50,919 bases of DNA. It comes from Streptomyces sp. (GTDB lineage: Bacteria > Actinomycetota > Actinomycetes > Streptomycetales > Streptomycetaceae). The stretch covers positions 1-50,919 of the forward strand of contig NZ_JAPSKQ010000031.1 of assembly GCF_031181555.1 (NCBI RefSeq). The letters are read 5' to 3'. Positions 7,564-15,547 of this stretch are shown in pieces (the stretch's first letter is position 1; the number at the start of each line of letters is the position of its first letter). The notes beneath the pieces are model-generated. The model was not told the origin of the DNA. It saw only the letters and a list, made by a program, of their open reading frames with translations, and searched no databases. The position numbers were made by a program, and so were the translations under genes.

Positions 7564-8778
7564 ATGGACTTCGCGTTCGACGCGCGCACCGAGGAGCTGC
7601 GCGCCAAGCTCCTCGCCTTCATGGACGAGTACGTCCATCCCGCCGAGCAGGTGGTGCACGAACAGCGCGCCGGGCTGGACTCGCCGTGGGAGAACGTCCC
7701 CGTCGTGGAGGAGCTGAAGGCCGAGGCGCGCAGGCAGGGGCTGTGGAACCTGTTCCTGCCCGACTCCGAGTACGGCGCCGGGCTCACCAACCTCCAGTAC
7801 GCCCCGCTCGCCGAGATCATGGGCCGCTCCCCGCAGCTGGCGCCCACGGTCACCAACTGCGCGGCACCGGACACCGGGAACATGGAGGTGCTGGCGCAGT
7901 TCGGCGACGAGCGGCAGAAGAAGCAGTGGCTCGAGCCGCTGCTCGCCGGTGAGATCCGCTCGGCGTTCGCGATGACCGAGCCGGAGGTGGCCTCCTCCGA
8001 CGCCACCAACATCACCACGCACATCGAGCGGGACGGTGACGAGTACGTCATCACCGGCCGCAAGTGGTACATCTCCGGGGCGATGCACCCGGACTGCAGG
8101 ATCTTCATCGTGATGGGCAAGACCGACCCGGACGGGGCGGACATCCGGCGCCAGCAGTCCATGGTCCTCGTCCCGCGCGACACCCCCGGCGTCACGATCA
8201 CGCGCGCGATGCAGGTGTTCGGTTACGAGGACCACTACCACGGCGGCCACGCCGAGGTGGTCTTCGACCACGCGCGCGTGCCGGTGTCGAACCTGATCGG
8301 CGAGGAGGGCGGCGGTTTCGCCATCGCCCAGGCCCGGCTCGGACCCGGCCGGATCCACCACTGCATGCGGCTGATCGGCATGGCCGAGCGGGCGATCGAG
8401 CTGATGTGCCGCCGGGCCGTGTCCCGGGACGCCTTCGGCAAGGCGCTGGCGCAGCAGGGCGTGGTGCAGAACTGGATCGCCGACGCGCGCGTCGCGGTCG
8501 AGCAGCTGCGGCTGCTGGTGCTGAAGACGGCCTGGATGATGGACACGGTCGGCAACAAGGGCGCCCACACGGAGATCCAGGCCATCAAGATCGCCACCCC
8601 GCGCACGGTCGTCGGCATCCTCGACCGGGCGATCCAGCTGTACGGCGCGGGCGGGGTCAGCCAGGACTTCCCGCTGGCCGAGCTGTACGCCGGGGCGCGC
8701 ACGCTGATGATCGCCGACGGCCCGGACGAGGTGCACCAGAGGTCGCTGGCGCGGCGGGAGCTGAAGAAGTACCTGTAG
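7564..8778 (+). CDS. acyl-CoA dehydrogenase, ACAD10/11-like
   Basis: This 404-residue flavoprotein has the acyl-CoA dehydrogenase domains in order: helical N-terminus, FAMTEPEVASSDATN at the FAD-binding sheet, RKWYISGAMHPDCRIFIVMG, and the C-terminal helical bundle ending with IADGPDEVHQRSLARREL. The TEPEVASSDATN and DGPDEVH forms are those of the ACAD10/11 group rather than of short-chain enzymes with YEGT. It should oxidise or eliminate across the alpha-beta bond of an acyl-CoA in the cytoplasm. It is cotranscribed with the phosphotransferase gene (five-base gap) and probably controlled by the same TetR operator. Confidence 0.92.
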   Translation: MDFAFDARTEELRAKLLAFMDEYVHPAEQVVHEQRAGLDSPWENVPVVEELKAEARRQGLWNLFLPDSEYGAGLTNLQYAPLAEIMGRSPQLAPTVTNCAAPDTGNMEVLAQFGDERQKKQWLEPLLAGEIRSAFAMTEPEVASSDATNITTHIERDGDEYVITGRKWYISGAMHPDCRIFIVMGKTDPDGADIRRQQSMVLVPRDTPGVTITRAMQVFGYEDHYHGGHAEVVFDHARVPVSNLIGEEGGGFAIAQARLGPGRIHHCMRLIGMAERAIELMCRRAVSRDAFGKALAQQGVVQNWIADARVAVEQLRLLVLKTAWMMDTVGNKGAHTEIQAIKIATPRTVVGILDRAIQLYGAGGVSQDFPLAELYAGARTLMIADGPDEVHQRSLARRELKKYL

Positions 8779-9175
8779 GCGCTCTCCAGTGACCGCCGGA
8801 CGGAGTGTGGTCCGCCGGCGCCGGCGCGCGCAGGAAGTCGCGCAGGCGCAGGAGCCGGCGGGCCACGAGGCGGCGCCCGTCGGCCGGCGGCCCTCCTCCG
8901 AGCCCTCGGCTCCGCTCGATCGGGGAGGCGCCCCCACCGGTCTGCGGCGCCGTACCCCCTGCGACGTGACCCGGGCGGGTCCGCCGGTGGATCCGGTGCG
9001 GGCCGGGATCGGGGTGGCGTTCGCCCCCGGCCGGTCGGTGAGCGGGCGGGGCTGCCGTGCCCGGAGGTCCGGCAGCCGGATCCGGGGCGCACGGTGGTGC
9101 CGGCCGGGCGCGGTCCGAGGCCGCGCGACCCCGCGGCGGCGGCCCTGCTCCATCACCTCATGGACGACGACGGCC
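8779..9175. other. 397-bp intergenic stretch with a possible LysR-type relic
   Basis: No intact gene is seen. On the plus strand about 9000-9050 reads AGIGVAFAPGRSV, and in a different frame about 9052-9160 reads LPCPEVRQPDPGRTVV then DPAAAALLHHL. Together these resemble the end of a LysR substrate-binding domain broken by a frameshift. The resemblance is weak and rests on short segments. A GGCCGGTCGGTGAG sequence near 9028 resembles the nearby TetR half-sites. Confidence 0.25.
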
Positions 9176-9778
9176 TCATGGACGCAGCGCCCGCAGCAGC
9201 AGGTCCGCGAGGTGGTCGGCGACCTGCTGCGGGCTGAGCGGGCCGTCGGGGCGGTACCAGGTCGACAGGTGGTGCACGGAGCCGAAGTGGTAGTCGACCA
9301 CCAGGTCGGCCGGGGTGGCCCTGGAGAAGACGCCCGCCTCCTGGCCCTCCTCGATCAGCGCACGGAAGCGTTCGTGGTAGCGGCGGCGCTCGGCGCGCAC
9401 CTGCTTGTTCTTCTCCGGGCTCAGGTGGTGCATGGAGCGGAAGAAGATCGACGCGTCGTCGAGGTTCTCGATCGTCGTGACGACGACGTCGGCCGCCGCG
9501 CCGCGCAGACGCTTCTCGATCGGCTCGTCGGCGTCCGCGAAGGCGTCCAGGCGCTCCTGCTGGACGCGCAGCACGCGTGCGTACACCTCGTGCAGCAGGT
9601 CGTCCTTGGAACCGAAGTAGTGGTAGAGCGCCCCCTTGGTGACGCCGGCCGCCTCGACGATCTCCTGCACGGAGGTGCGGTCGTACCCCTGCTCGGCGAA
9701 GAGCCGGGTGGCGGCGGCCAGAAGCCGCTGCGGTACGGGGGTCCCGTCACCGTCCGTCGTCCTGGGCACTGCCGCCAC
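9176..9778 (-). CDS. TetR/AcrR-family regulator (fatty-acid type)
   Basis: The protein of about 200 residues has an N-terminal helix-turn-helix (LLAAATRLFAEQGYDRTSVQEIVEAAGVTKGALYHYFGSKDDLL, about residues 20-62) and a helical ligand-binding domain. The start may be the GTG at 9778 or the GTG at 9769; GAAAGG lies just upstream of the first. It sits between an acyl-CoA dehydrogenase operon and an SDR gene whose promoters carry related ACCGGTCGGT palindromes, so it probably represses both and responds to an acyl-CoA. Its first codons overlap the remnant of an acyl-CoA ligase. No unusual residues are seen. Confidence 0.88.
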   Translation of the reverse strand: MAAVPRTTDGDGTPVPQRLLAAATRLFAEQGYDRTSVQEIVEAAGVTKGALYHYFGSKDDLLHEVYARVLRVQQERLDAFADADEPIEKRLRGAAADVVVTTIENLDDASIFFRSMHHLSPEKNKQVRAERRRYHERFRALIEEGQEAGVFSRATPADLVVDYHFGSVHHLSTWYRPDGPLSPQQVADHLADLLLRALRP

Positions 9779-9998
9779 CCGCCTTTCCGTGTCGCTGCTC
9801 GTTGTCGTGCGTCGGGGAACGCGGTTCCCGACGGAGGATCTTCTCACTGGCCGTTCTCGGCAAGTCGGGCAGGATCTCCACCCGGCGCGGGTACGTGCGG
9901 ACGGCCGGTCTCTCCTTGCCGTACGCGGCGGGCGCGTCCGGGTTCCACCGGAGCCTTCGGGCGCGGCGGGAGGGAGGCGCGGGGCACTGGTACGTCAC
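9747..9998 (-). pseudogene. C-terminal remnant of an AMP-dependent acyl-CoA synthetase
   Basis: The frame starting with GTG at 9998 reads meaningless sequence at first, then YPRRVEILPDLPRTASEKILR. This is the last conserved motif (A10) of acyl-CoA synthetases, normally PRTASGKILRR, where the lysine makes the adenylate. Here the glycine before the lysine is glutamate. About 400 upstream residues of the usual enzyme are missing. It begins five bases after the SDR stop and ends inside the TetR start, so it looks like the scar of a deleted operon gene (SDR-ligase-TetR). A small expressed protein is possible but unlikely. Confidence 0.65.
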
Positions 9999-10002
9999 TC
10001 GG

Positions 10003-10776
10003 TCACCGGGTCGCCTCCCAGTGCTGCTGGACGCGGTTCATGCCGGAGAGCCAGCGGTCGGGGTCGGTGGCACGGGCCTGGTAGTACTCGGCGACCTCGG
10101 GATGCGGCAGGATCAGGAAGCGGTCCTCCTCGATGCCCCGGAAGAGGGCGTCGGCCACGTCCTCCGGCTCGATCGCGGTCGGCTTGAGCACCAGGTCGCC
10201 CGCGCTGCCGCTGGCGTCGAGCATGTCGGTGCGCACGCCCTGCGGGCAGATCGCGTGGACCTTCACACCGCGGTGGCGGTACGTCAGCGACAGCCACTCG
10301 GCGAAGGCGTACGCGCCGTGCTTGGTGACGCTGTAGGGGGCGGTGCCGATCATGGTGAGCAGTCCGGCGGCGGAGACGGTGGAGACGAAGCGTCCGCTGC
10401 CGCGCTCCAGCCAGTCCGGGAGCAGCACGTGCGCCGCGCGGACGTGCGCCATGACGTTGACGTCCCAGGAGAGCGCCCAGCCCCGCTCGTCGAGGGGGGC
10501 GCCGGGCTCTCCGCCGTTCCGGCCGATGCCGGCGTTGGCGCAGTAGACGTCGACCGTGCCGCCGAGCGCGTCGCGGGCCTCGGTGACGGTCGCGGAGGCG
10601 TCGCCCGGGACGGCGATGCCGCCGATCTCCTCGGCGACCGCCTTCGCGCGGTCGGCGTCCAGGTCGTTGACGACGACCTGGGCCCCCTGTCCGGCGAAGC
10701 GCCGGGCGAGTGCCGCCCCGATGCCGCCCCCGGCCCCCGTGACGACCACCTTCGCACCCTGCACGGCTTCCACCAT
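10003..10776 (-). CDS. short-chain dehydrogenase/reductase
   Basis: The 257-residue protein is a classical SDR: TGAGGGIGAALA binds NAD(P) near residue 14, NAG occurs around residue 86 (CANAGIG), and YSVTKHG near residue 150 carries the catalytic tyrosine and lysine, with the serine in VSAAG. Acidic VNDLDADRA after the second strand suggests NAD(H) preference. It probably oxidises a hydroxyacyl or alcohol intermediate; the neighbouring acyl-CoA dehydrogenase genes support a fatty-acid or steroid-like route. Its promoter region contains a TetR half-palindrome (10881-10895). The next gene in the presumed operon is only a remnant. Confidence 0.9.
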   Translation of the reverse strand: MVEAVQGAKVVVTGAGGGIGAALARRFAGQGAQVVVNDLDADRAKAVAEEIGGIAVPGDASATVTEARDALGGTVDVYCANAGIGRNGGEPGAPLDERGWALSWDVNVMAHVRAAHVLLPDWLERGSGRFVSTVSAAGLLTMIGTAPYSVTKHGAYAFAEWLSLTYRHRGVKVHAICPQGVRTDMLDASGSAGDLVLKPTAIEPEDVADALFRGIEEDRFLILPHPEVAEYYQARATDPDRWLSGMNRVQQHWEATR

Positions 10777-10880
10777 CGGTCTCCTTCGACGCGGCTTCCT
10801 CGCACCGCCGCGGGGTCGCCGCGCGCAGGTCGGCTCCGGCCGTGCGGCGGCTGCGGCGATGAGGTTCGTCGCGTCAGACT

Positions 10881-10895
10881 AACCGGTCGGTATGC
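10881..10895. promoter_or_regulatory. TetR-type operator upstream of the SDR gene
   Basis: AACCGGTCGGTATGC shares CCGGTCGGTAT with the palindrome at 6469-6486; the other arm (AGACTAA) is degenerate. It lies about 105 bases upstream of the SDR start at 10776. It is probably bound by the TetR at 9176-9778. Confidence 0.45.
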
Positions 10896-11004
10896 ACGGT
10901 GGAAGAGGTGACCCGAACGGGGGCGGTCCGGTTCGTTCCCCGGGGCCGTCACGCGCGCTAGCGTGCGTGCTCATGACACCCGCCGCGATCACGGAGGTCA
11001 CCGC

Positions 11005-12255
11005 ATGAAGCTGTCCAGACGGAGCCTGCTCGCCACCACCACGGCCGCGGTGGCCGCGTCCGCCGCCCCGGCGCACGCGGCCACCGGGCGGGCCCCGGCC
11101 GGAGGCCGCAGGCTGCGCACCGGGTTCGAGCGGCTCGCCGCGGACGGCTACGCGCCGCTCGACGGGCAGCGGGTCGGCGTCGTCACCAACCCGACGGGCA
11201 TCGCCCGGGACGTACGGCACATCGTGGACGTCATGCACGACGACGACCGCGTGGACCTGATCGCCGTCTTCGGCCCCGAGCACGGCTTCCGGGGCACCGC
11301 GCAGGCGGGCGGCTCCGAGGGCCGCCACGACGACCCGGCGACCGGCCTGCCCGTGTACGACACCTACCTGAAGAGCGGTCAGCCGCTCGCCGACGTCTTC
11401 ACCGCCTCCGGCGTGGACACGGTCGTCTTCGACATCCAGGACGTGGGCGCGCGCTTCTACACGTACATCTGGACCCTGTTCGACTGCATGGAGGCGGCGC
11501 GGCTCGCGGGCAAGCGGTTCGTCGTCCTCGACCGGCCGAACCCGGTGACGGGGCGGGCGGCACTGGGCCCGGTGCTGCACAAGGAGTTCGCGACCTTCGT
11601 CGGGCGGCAGCCGATCTCGCAGGCGCACGGGATGACGGTGGCGGAGCTGGCGCTGCTGTTCAACGGCGAGTTCCTCCGGGCGCCGGTGCCGCTGGAGACC
11701 GTGCGCATGTCGGGCTGGAAGCGGTCGGACTTCTACGACGCCTCCGGACTGCCCTGGGTGCCGCCGAGCCCGAACATGCCGACGCCGGAGACGGCTCTGG
11801 TGTACTCGGGGACGTGCCTGTTCGAGGGCACCAACCTGTCCGAGGGGCGCGGGACGACCCGGCCGTTCGAGCTGTTGGGCGCCGAGGGGATCGACGGCCG
11901 CTGGGCGGCCGAGGCGAACGGGCTGGGGCTGGCGGGCGTGCGATTCCGCGAGGCGTACTTCGCGCCCGCGTTCTCCAAGTTCCAGGGCAGGACCGTCGGG
12001 GGCGTGCAGCTCCACGTGCACGACCGGGAGGCGTTCGATCCCGTGCGCACGGGGATCGGGCTGCTGGTCACGGCCAAGCGGGTGTGGAGCGGGTTCGCCT
12101 GGCGCCCGGACAACTGGATCGACAGGCTCACCGGCTCCACGCGGGTGCGCACGATGATCGACGCGGGGGCGGACACGGACGAGGTGGTGGCCGGCTGGCA
12201 GGAGGAGCTGGCGGCGTTCCGCAGGACGCGCCGGGAGTACCTGCTGTACCGCTGA
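11005..12255 (+). CDS. namZ: exo-beta-N-acetylmuramidase NamZ (DUF1343), Tat-exported
   Basis: The 416-residue protein begins with a twin-arginine signal (SRRSLLATTTAAVAASAAPAHA, residues about 4-25) followed by the DUF1343 domain: VGVVTNPTGIARD, FGPEHGFRG, VFDIQDVGARFYTYIWT, LDRPNPVTG and VPPSPNMPTPETALVYSGTC. Members of this family remove terminal N-acetylmuramic acid from peptidoglycan fragments (NamZ of Bacillus subtilis). Here it would act outside the cell in wall turnover or recycling. I chose the ATG at 11005 because ACGGAGGTCACCGC precedes it and the Tat signal follows; an in-frame start at 10963 is less likely. A strong hairpin follows the stop. Confidence 0.85.
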   Translation: MKLSRRSLLATTTAAVAASAAPAHAATGRAPAGGRRLRTGFERLAADGYAPLDGQRVGVVTNPTGIARDVRHIVDVMHDDDRVDLIAVFGPEHGFRGTAQAGGSEGRHDDPATGLPVYDTYLKSGQPLADVFTASGVDTVVFDIQDVGARFYTYIWTLFDCMEAARLAGKRFVVLDRPNPVTGRAALGPVLHKEFATFVGRQPISQAHGMTVAELALLFNGEFLRAPVPLETVRMSGWKRSDFYDASGLPWVPPSPNMPTPETALVYSGTCLFEGTNLSEGRGTTRPFELLGAEGIDGRWAAEANGLGLAGVRFREAYFAPAFSKFQGRTVGGVQLHVHDREAFDPVRTGIGLLVTAKRVWSGFAWRPDNWIDRLTGSTRVRTMIDAGADTDEVVAGWQEELAAFRRTRREYLLYR

Positions 12256-12263
12256 GCGGGCTT

Positions 12264-12297
12264 CGGCGGCGGGCCGGGAGGGACCGGACCGCCGCCG
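12264..12297 (+). terminator. terminator hairpin after namZ
   Basis: CGGCGGCGGGCCGG and CCGGACCGCCGCCG pair in 13 of 14 positions around a 6-base loop, nine bases after the namZ stop. Confidence 0.7.
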
Positions 12298-12363
12298 TTC
12301 CGTGCCACCTGTGCTTCCGTGCCACCTGCACTCCGTACCACCTGCGCTCCGCGTCACCCGTGC
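12298..12363. repeat. four imperfect 16-17 bp tandem repeats
   Basis: The units are TTCCGTGCCACCTGTGC, TTCCGTGCCACCTGCAC, TCCGTACCACCTGCGC and TCCGCGTCACCCGTGC. They start directly after the namZ terminator and become more diverged towards the right. No gene covers them. Confidence 0.75.
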
Positions 12364-12837
12364 GAGGTGGAGCTCACGATCCGCCGGCGGTCGGCACCTG
12401 TCGCCGCCGCGCCTGTTCACCGCCGTGACCTGGGACGTCGCGGGTCCGGCCGCGGTCGCCCGGGGCCCCGGGGCGAAAAGACCGGCGACCGGCACGCATA
12501 TCGACGTGGTCTTCAGGAACCCGTGGCAGCCGCGGGGAGTTCTCAGTCTGCCGGGAACGGTGCGCGGGGCGCGCGCCGTGGCATGGGGTCCCTCCTCCCG
12601 ACGAGGGCGGGGCGGGACGTTCCCATGGACGGTCACGGACGACTGCGGACAACCGCGGACGACCACAACTGAAGCGCGCGCCACGGGAGTTGGCATGTGC
12701 GTCCCCGCGGCCGACCGATGGGGGCCATCGGAAAAGGATGGAGCCGATTCGCGTGTCGATACGTCTATTCGGCGACGTCCGTGCGACGACGCCGAAGTGA
12801 CGGACTACAGGTGCAGGTGTGACGGAGGTGCAGGACG
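12364..12837. other. 474-bp region without a recognisable gene
   Basis: Open frames cross this region but none has a family signature or a good ribosome binding site. Near 12638-12665 short direct repeats of CGGAC(A/G)AC occur. It probably holds the promoter of the gene at 12838; no clear -10/-35 pair is seen. Confidence 0.4.
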
Positions 12838-13440
12838 ATGGCCGGTTTCCGGAGTCTGGCGAGACAGGTCCGAGATCCGCGGTGCGACCCGGCACTGCGG
12901 CGTTATTCGCTGCGCAAGTGCCTTGAGCGGTTCGCTCCTTACGGGCACAGGGCGACCTGGGACCATCTGTGCTCGCGGGCCGGGTTCGATCCCGAGGACC
13001 GCTCCGTCGACCCGGCGCGGCTCGTGGCCGCACTGGAGGAGTTGGAGGAGGCACGGGCGGTCTGGCTGGCCTACGAGGTCGAGTTCGCCGAGCGCCGCAG
13101 GAAGGAGAAGCACGACGGGCTGCGCAGGCCGGGCAGTGTGGACGACTGGCACCGGCTGACCTGGGGCGGTTTCGGCGTGGCCTGGTGCGACGATCCGCGG
13201 GTGCATCCGCGGGAGCCGCTGGCCGAGGTGCTGCGGCGGCTGATCGCCGCGCTGGAGCGCGAGCCGGGTTCGGCCTGCCCCGTGTGCCGGGGGGAACGGC
13301 TCGTGTGGCGGTACGGCCTGGACCACGAGCCGTCGGCGGGCCCGGTCTGCACGGACTGCGGAATCCTCGTGCCGCGCCCCGTGCTCACCCCCGAGGCCCT
13401 GGCGGACGCCAGGCGGGCGAGGCTGCTGGTGTCGGCCTGA
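12838..13440 (+). CDS. hypothetical protein with C-terminal zinc-ribbon-like motif
   Basis: I do not recognise the family. The 200-residue protein has an Arg-rich N-terminal helical part, a Glu/Arg-rich central helix (LEELEEARAVWLAYEVEFAERRRKEK, about residues 68-95), WHRLTWGGFGVAWCDDP, and near the C-terminus CPVCRGERL...CTDCGI (about residues 148-178), a CxxC...CxxC pair that would bind zinc. This suggests a nucleic-acid or protein-binding role, but no function can be assigned. GGAGG lies ten bases upstream of the ATG. The gene is followed after 122 bases by the BKACE gene on the same strand. Confidence 0.75.
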   Translation: MAGFRSLARQVRDPRCDPALRRYSLRKCLERFAPYGHRATWDHLCSRAGFDPEDRSVDPARLVAALEELEEARAVWLAYEVEFAERRRKEKHDGLRRPGSVDDWHRLTWGGFGVAWCDDPRVHPREPLAEVLRRLIAALEREPGSACPVCRGERLVWRYGLDHEPSAGPVCTDCGILVPRPVLTPEALADARRARLLVSA

Positions 13441-13562
13441 GGAACGCCCGGGGAGCCGGGAGCGCCGGAGAGCGTGGGGGTGCGCCGGGGATGCCGCACC
13501 CCCGCTGTCTTCCTCCGGGGACCGAGGAGACCGAGCAGGGTCCGGAACGAGGAGACGGTGGA

Positions 13563-14402
13563 GTGCAGGTGTGTCTGAACGGGACCCGGAGCGCCGCCGA
13601 TGGGGCGGGGATCCCGTTGTCGCCGGAGGCGATGGCCGAGTCGGCGGCGGAAGCGGTCGCGGCCGGGGCGACGGACCTCCACGTCCATCCGAAGACGCCG
13701 TGCGGACGGGACACGTTGTCGCCGCGGGTGCTCGCCCGGACGCTGGAGGCGATACGGGCGCGGGTCCCGGTGCCGGTCGGTGTGACGACGGGCGCCTGGG
13801 CGGAACCCGATCCCGCGGTCCGGCTGGAGCGGGTGCGGAGCTGGGCCGGTCTGCCCGAGCCGCCCGACCACGCCTCGGTCAACTGGCACGAGCCGGGGGC
13901 CGAGGATGTCGCCGCCGCGCTCATGGAGATGGGCGTCCGCGTCGAGGCCGGCGTCTGGACCGGCACGGACGGGGCGGCGCGGTTCTCCGCCTCGGCGCTC
14001 GCGCCCGGGGTGTTCCGGGTGCTGGCCGAGGTGACGGACCCGGAGCCGGCGAGCGCGCAGCGGTCCGCACTCGCCCTGCTGTCCGAACTGGGCTCCGCGC
14101 ACGGCCGTCCGGTCCTGCTGCACGGCGAGGAGGGCGGCGCCTGGCCGGTGCTGCGCCTCGCGGGCCGGCTGGGACTCGCGACCCGCGTCGGTCTGGAGGA
14201 CACGCTGTTCCTGCCGGACGGCCGGGCGGCGGGGTCCAACGCCCAGCTGGTGGCGGAGGCGGTGAGGATCCACGGACGGGCCCGGCGGGTGGCTCAGGAC
14301 CAAAGCGGGCGGATCGCGCCGCACGGCGCGCGGCCGACGGCTGCGGACAGCCGACGGCGCGCCCTGCGCGGGCGTCGGCGTCCCGACCGTAGCAGCGGGT
14401 AA
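13563..14402 (+). CDS. BKACE family protein (DUF849, 3-keto-5-aminohexanoate cleavage enzyme-like)
   Basis: The 279-residue protein begins VQVCLNGTRS and shows ATDLHVHPKTPCGRDTLSP around residue 36, where the two histidines of the HxH pair bind zinc, followed by ASVNWHEPGAEDV and RVGLEDTLFLPDGRAAGSNAQLV. These are the marks of DUF849 enzymes, which condense beta-keto acids with acetyl-CoA and release an aminoacyl-CoA or acyl-CoA plus acetoacetate. The exact substrate cannot be told. The GTG at 13563 is preferred because GGAG lies upstream and the family N-terminus starts there. The last 35 residues are arginine-rich and look like read-through beyond the usual domain end. Confidence 0.8.
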   Translation: MQVCLNGTRSAADGAGIPLSPEAMAESAAEAVAAGATDLHVHPKTPCGRDTLSPRVLARTLEAIRARVPVPVGVTTGAWAEPDPAVRLERVRSWAGLPEPPDHASVNWHEPGAEDVAAALMEMGVRVEAGVWTGTDGAARFSASALAPGVFRVLAEVTDPEPASAQRSALALLSELGSAHGRPVLLHGEEGGAWPVLRLAGRLGLATRVGLEDTLFLPDGRAAGSNAQLVAEAVRIHGRARRVAQDQSGRIAPHGARPTAADSRRRALRGRRRPDRSSG

Positions 14403-14479
14403 ACCGGTCGCTCCACACCTTTCTCCTGCGGACAGTCGGAGGTGATGAAACGCACCTGCGAAGCCTAGGAGCCGTCCCG

Positions 14480-15547
14480 ATGTCGACGCTGCGCGTCACC
14501 GCCGAAGTCCTGACCGTCCATGAGCATCCGGGCGCCGACGCCCTCGAACTGGCCCAGGTGGGCCTGTACCGGGCCGTCGTCGCCAAGGGCGCCTACCGCA
14601 CGGGAGACGCCGCGGTCTACATCCCCGAGCAGGCCGTGCTGCCGGCCGGCCTGATCGAGGAACTGGGTCTGACCGGCCGTCTGGCGGGCGGCAACCACGA
14701 CCGGGTCAAGGCGGTCCGGCTGCGCGGTGAGCTGTCGCAGGGCATCGTGTGCCGGCCGAGGGCACTCGCGGGCGTCGATCTGGTCAAGGCGGCCGGGGAC
14801 GGCACCGACTTCGCGGAGCTGCTCGGCATCACCAAGTGGGTACCGCCCGTACCGCCCGCCATGAGCGGCGAGGTGGAGTCCGCGCCCGAGCTGCTGCCGT
14901 GGGTCGACATCGAGAACGTCCAGCGCTACCCGGAGGTGTTCACCCCCGGCGAGCCCGTGGTGCTCACCGAGAAGCTGCACGGCTCGGCCTGCCTGCTGAC
15001 GTACGTCGCCGACGAGGGGCGGGTGCACGTCTCCTCCAAGGGATTCGGCTCCCGGTCACTGGCGCTGAAGGAGGACCCCCGCAACCTGTACTGGCGTGCG
15101 GTGCGCGGGCACGGCGTCGCCGAGGTCGCGGCGGAGCTCGCCGAGCGGCTGGGGGCACGGCGCGTCGGCGTCTTCGGCGAGGTGTACGGCGCGGGGGTGC
15201 AGGACCTGACGTACGGCGCGGACGGGCGGCGCGACACCCTCGGGTACGCCGTGTTCGACGTGTCCGCGGAGATCGACGGCCGGGTACGCTGGCTGGACGC
15301 GGCGGAACTGCTCCAGGGGCGGCTGCCGTTGGTGCCACGGCTGTTCGAGGGCCCGTACGACAGCGAGCGGGTGCTGGAGATCGCCACCGGCCGCGAGACG
15401 GTGTCCGGGCGGGAGCTGCACCTGCGGGAGGGCGTGGTGATCCGCCCGGCCGTCGAGCGGTACAGCGCGGTGACCGGCGGCCGCGCCATCGCGAAGGCGG
15501 TCAGCCCGGCGTATCTGACCCGGAAGGGCGCCACGGAGTACGAGTGA
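14480..15547 (+). CDS. RNA ligase (ATP), DRB0094/Rnl5 family
   Basis: The 355-residue protein has an N-terminal domain (MSTLRVTAEVLTVHEHPGADALELAQVG...ELSQGIVCRP, residues 1-100) and then an adenylyltransferase domain with motif I EKLHGSACLL near residue 161 (lysine receives AMP from ATP), FGEVYGAGVQDL (motif III-like) and LREGVVIRP plus AIAKAVSPAYL (motifs IV and V). This order, with the extra domain first, matches Deinococcus DraRnl-type ligases, which seal 3'-OH nicks in RNA or RNA-led duplexes. It stands alone, without Hen1, Pnkp or RtcB neighbours. The ATG at 14480 follows CCTAGGAG. It probably acts in the cytoplasm in RNA repair. Confidence 0.85.
   Translation: MSTLRVTAEVLTVHEHPGADALELAQVGLYRAVVAKGAYRTGDAAVYIPEQAVLPAGLIEELGLTGRLAGGNHDRVKAVRLRGELSQGIVCRPRALAGVDLVKAAGDGTDFAELLGITKWVPPVPPAMSGEVESAPELLPWVDIENVQRYPEVFTPGEPVVLTEKLHGSACLLTYVADEGRVHVSSKGFGSRSLALKEDPRNLYWRAVRGHGVAEVAAELAERLGARRVGVFGEVYGAGVQDLTYGADGRRDTLGYAVFDVSAEIDGRVRWLDAAELLQGRLPLVPRLFEGPYDSERVLEIATGRETVSGRELHLREGVVIRPAVERYSAVTGGRAIAKAVSPAYLTRKGATEYE

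Noticed and set aside
12975..12995. GGGTTCGATCCCG resembling a tRNA T-loop
   Set aside because: It lies inside the zinc-ribbon-like coding sequence, and no acceptor, D or anticodon stems can be formed around it.
14480..15547. The RNA ligase as part of a toxin or Hen1-Pnkp RNA repair cassette
   Set aside because: Neighbouring genes encode a BKACE enzyme and SoxR; no kinase-phosphatase, methyltransferase of Hen1 type or RtcB gene is nearby.
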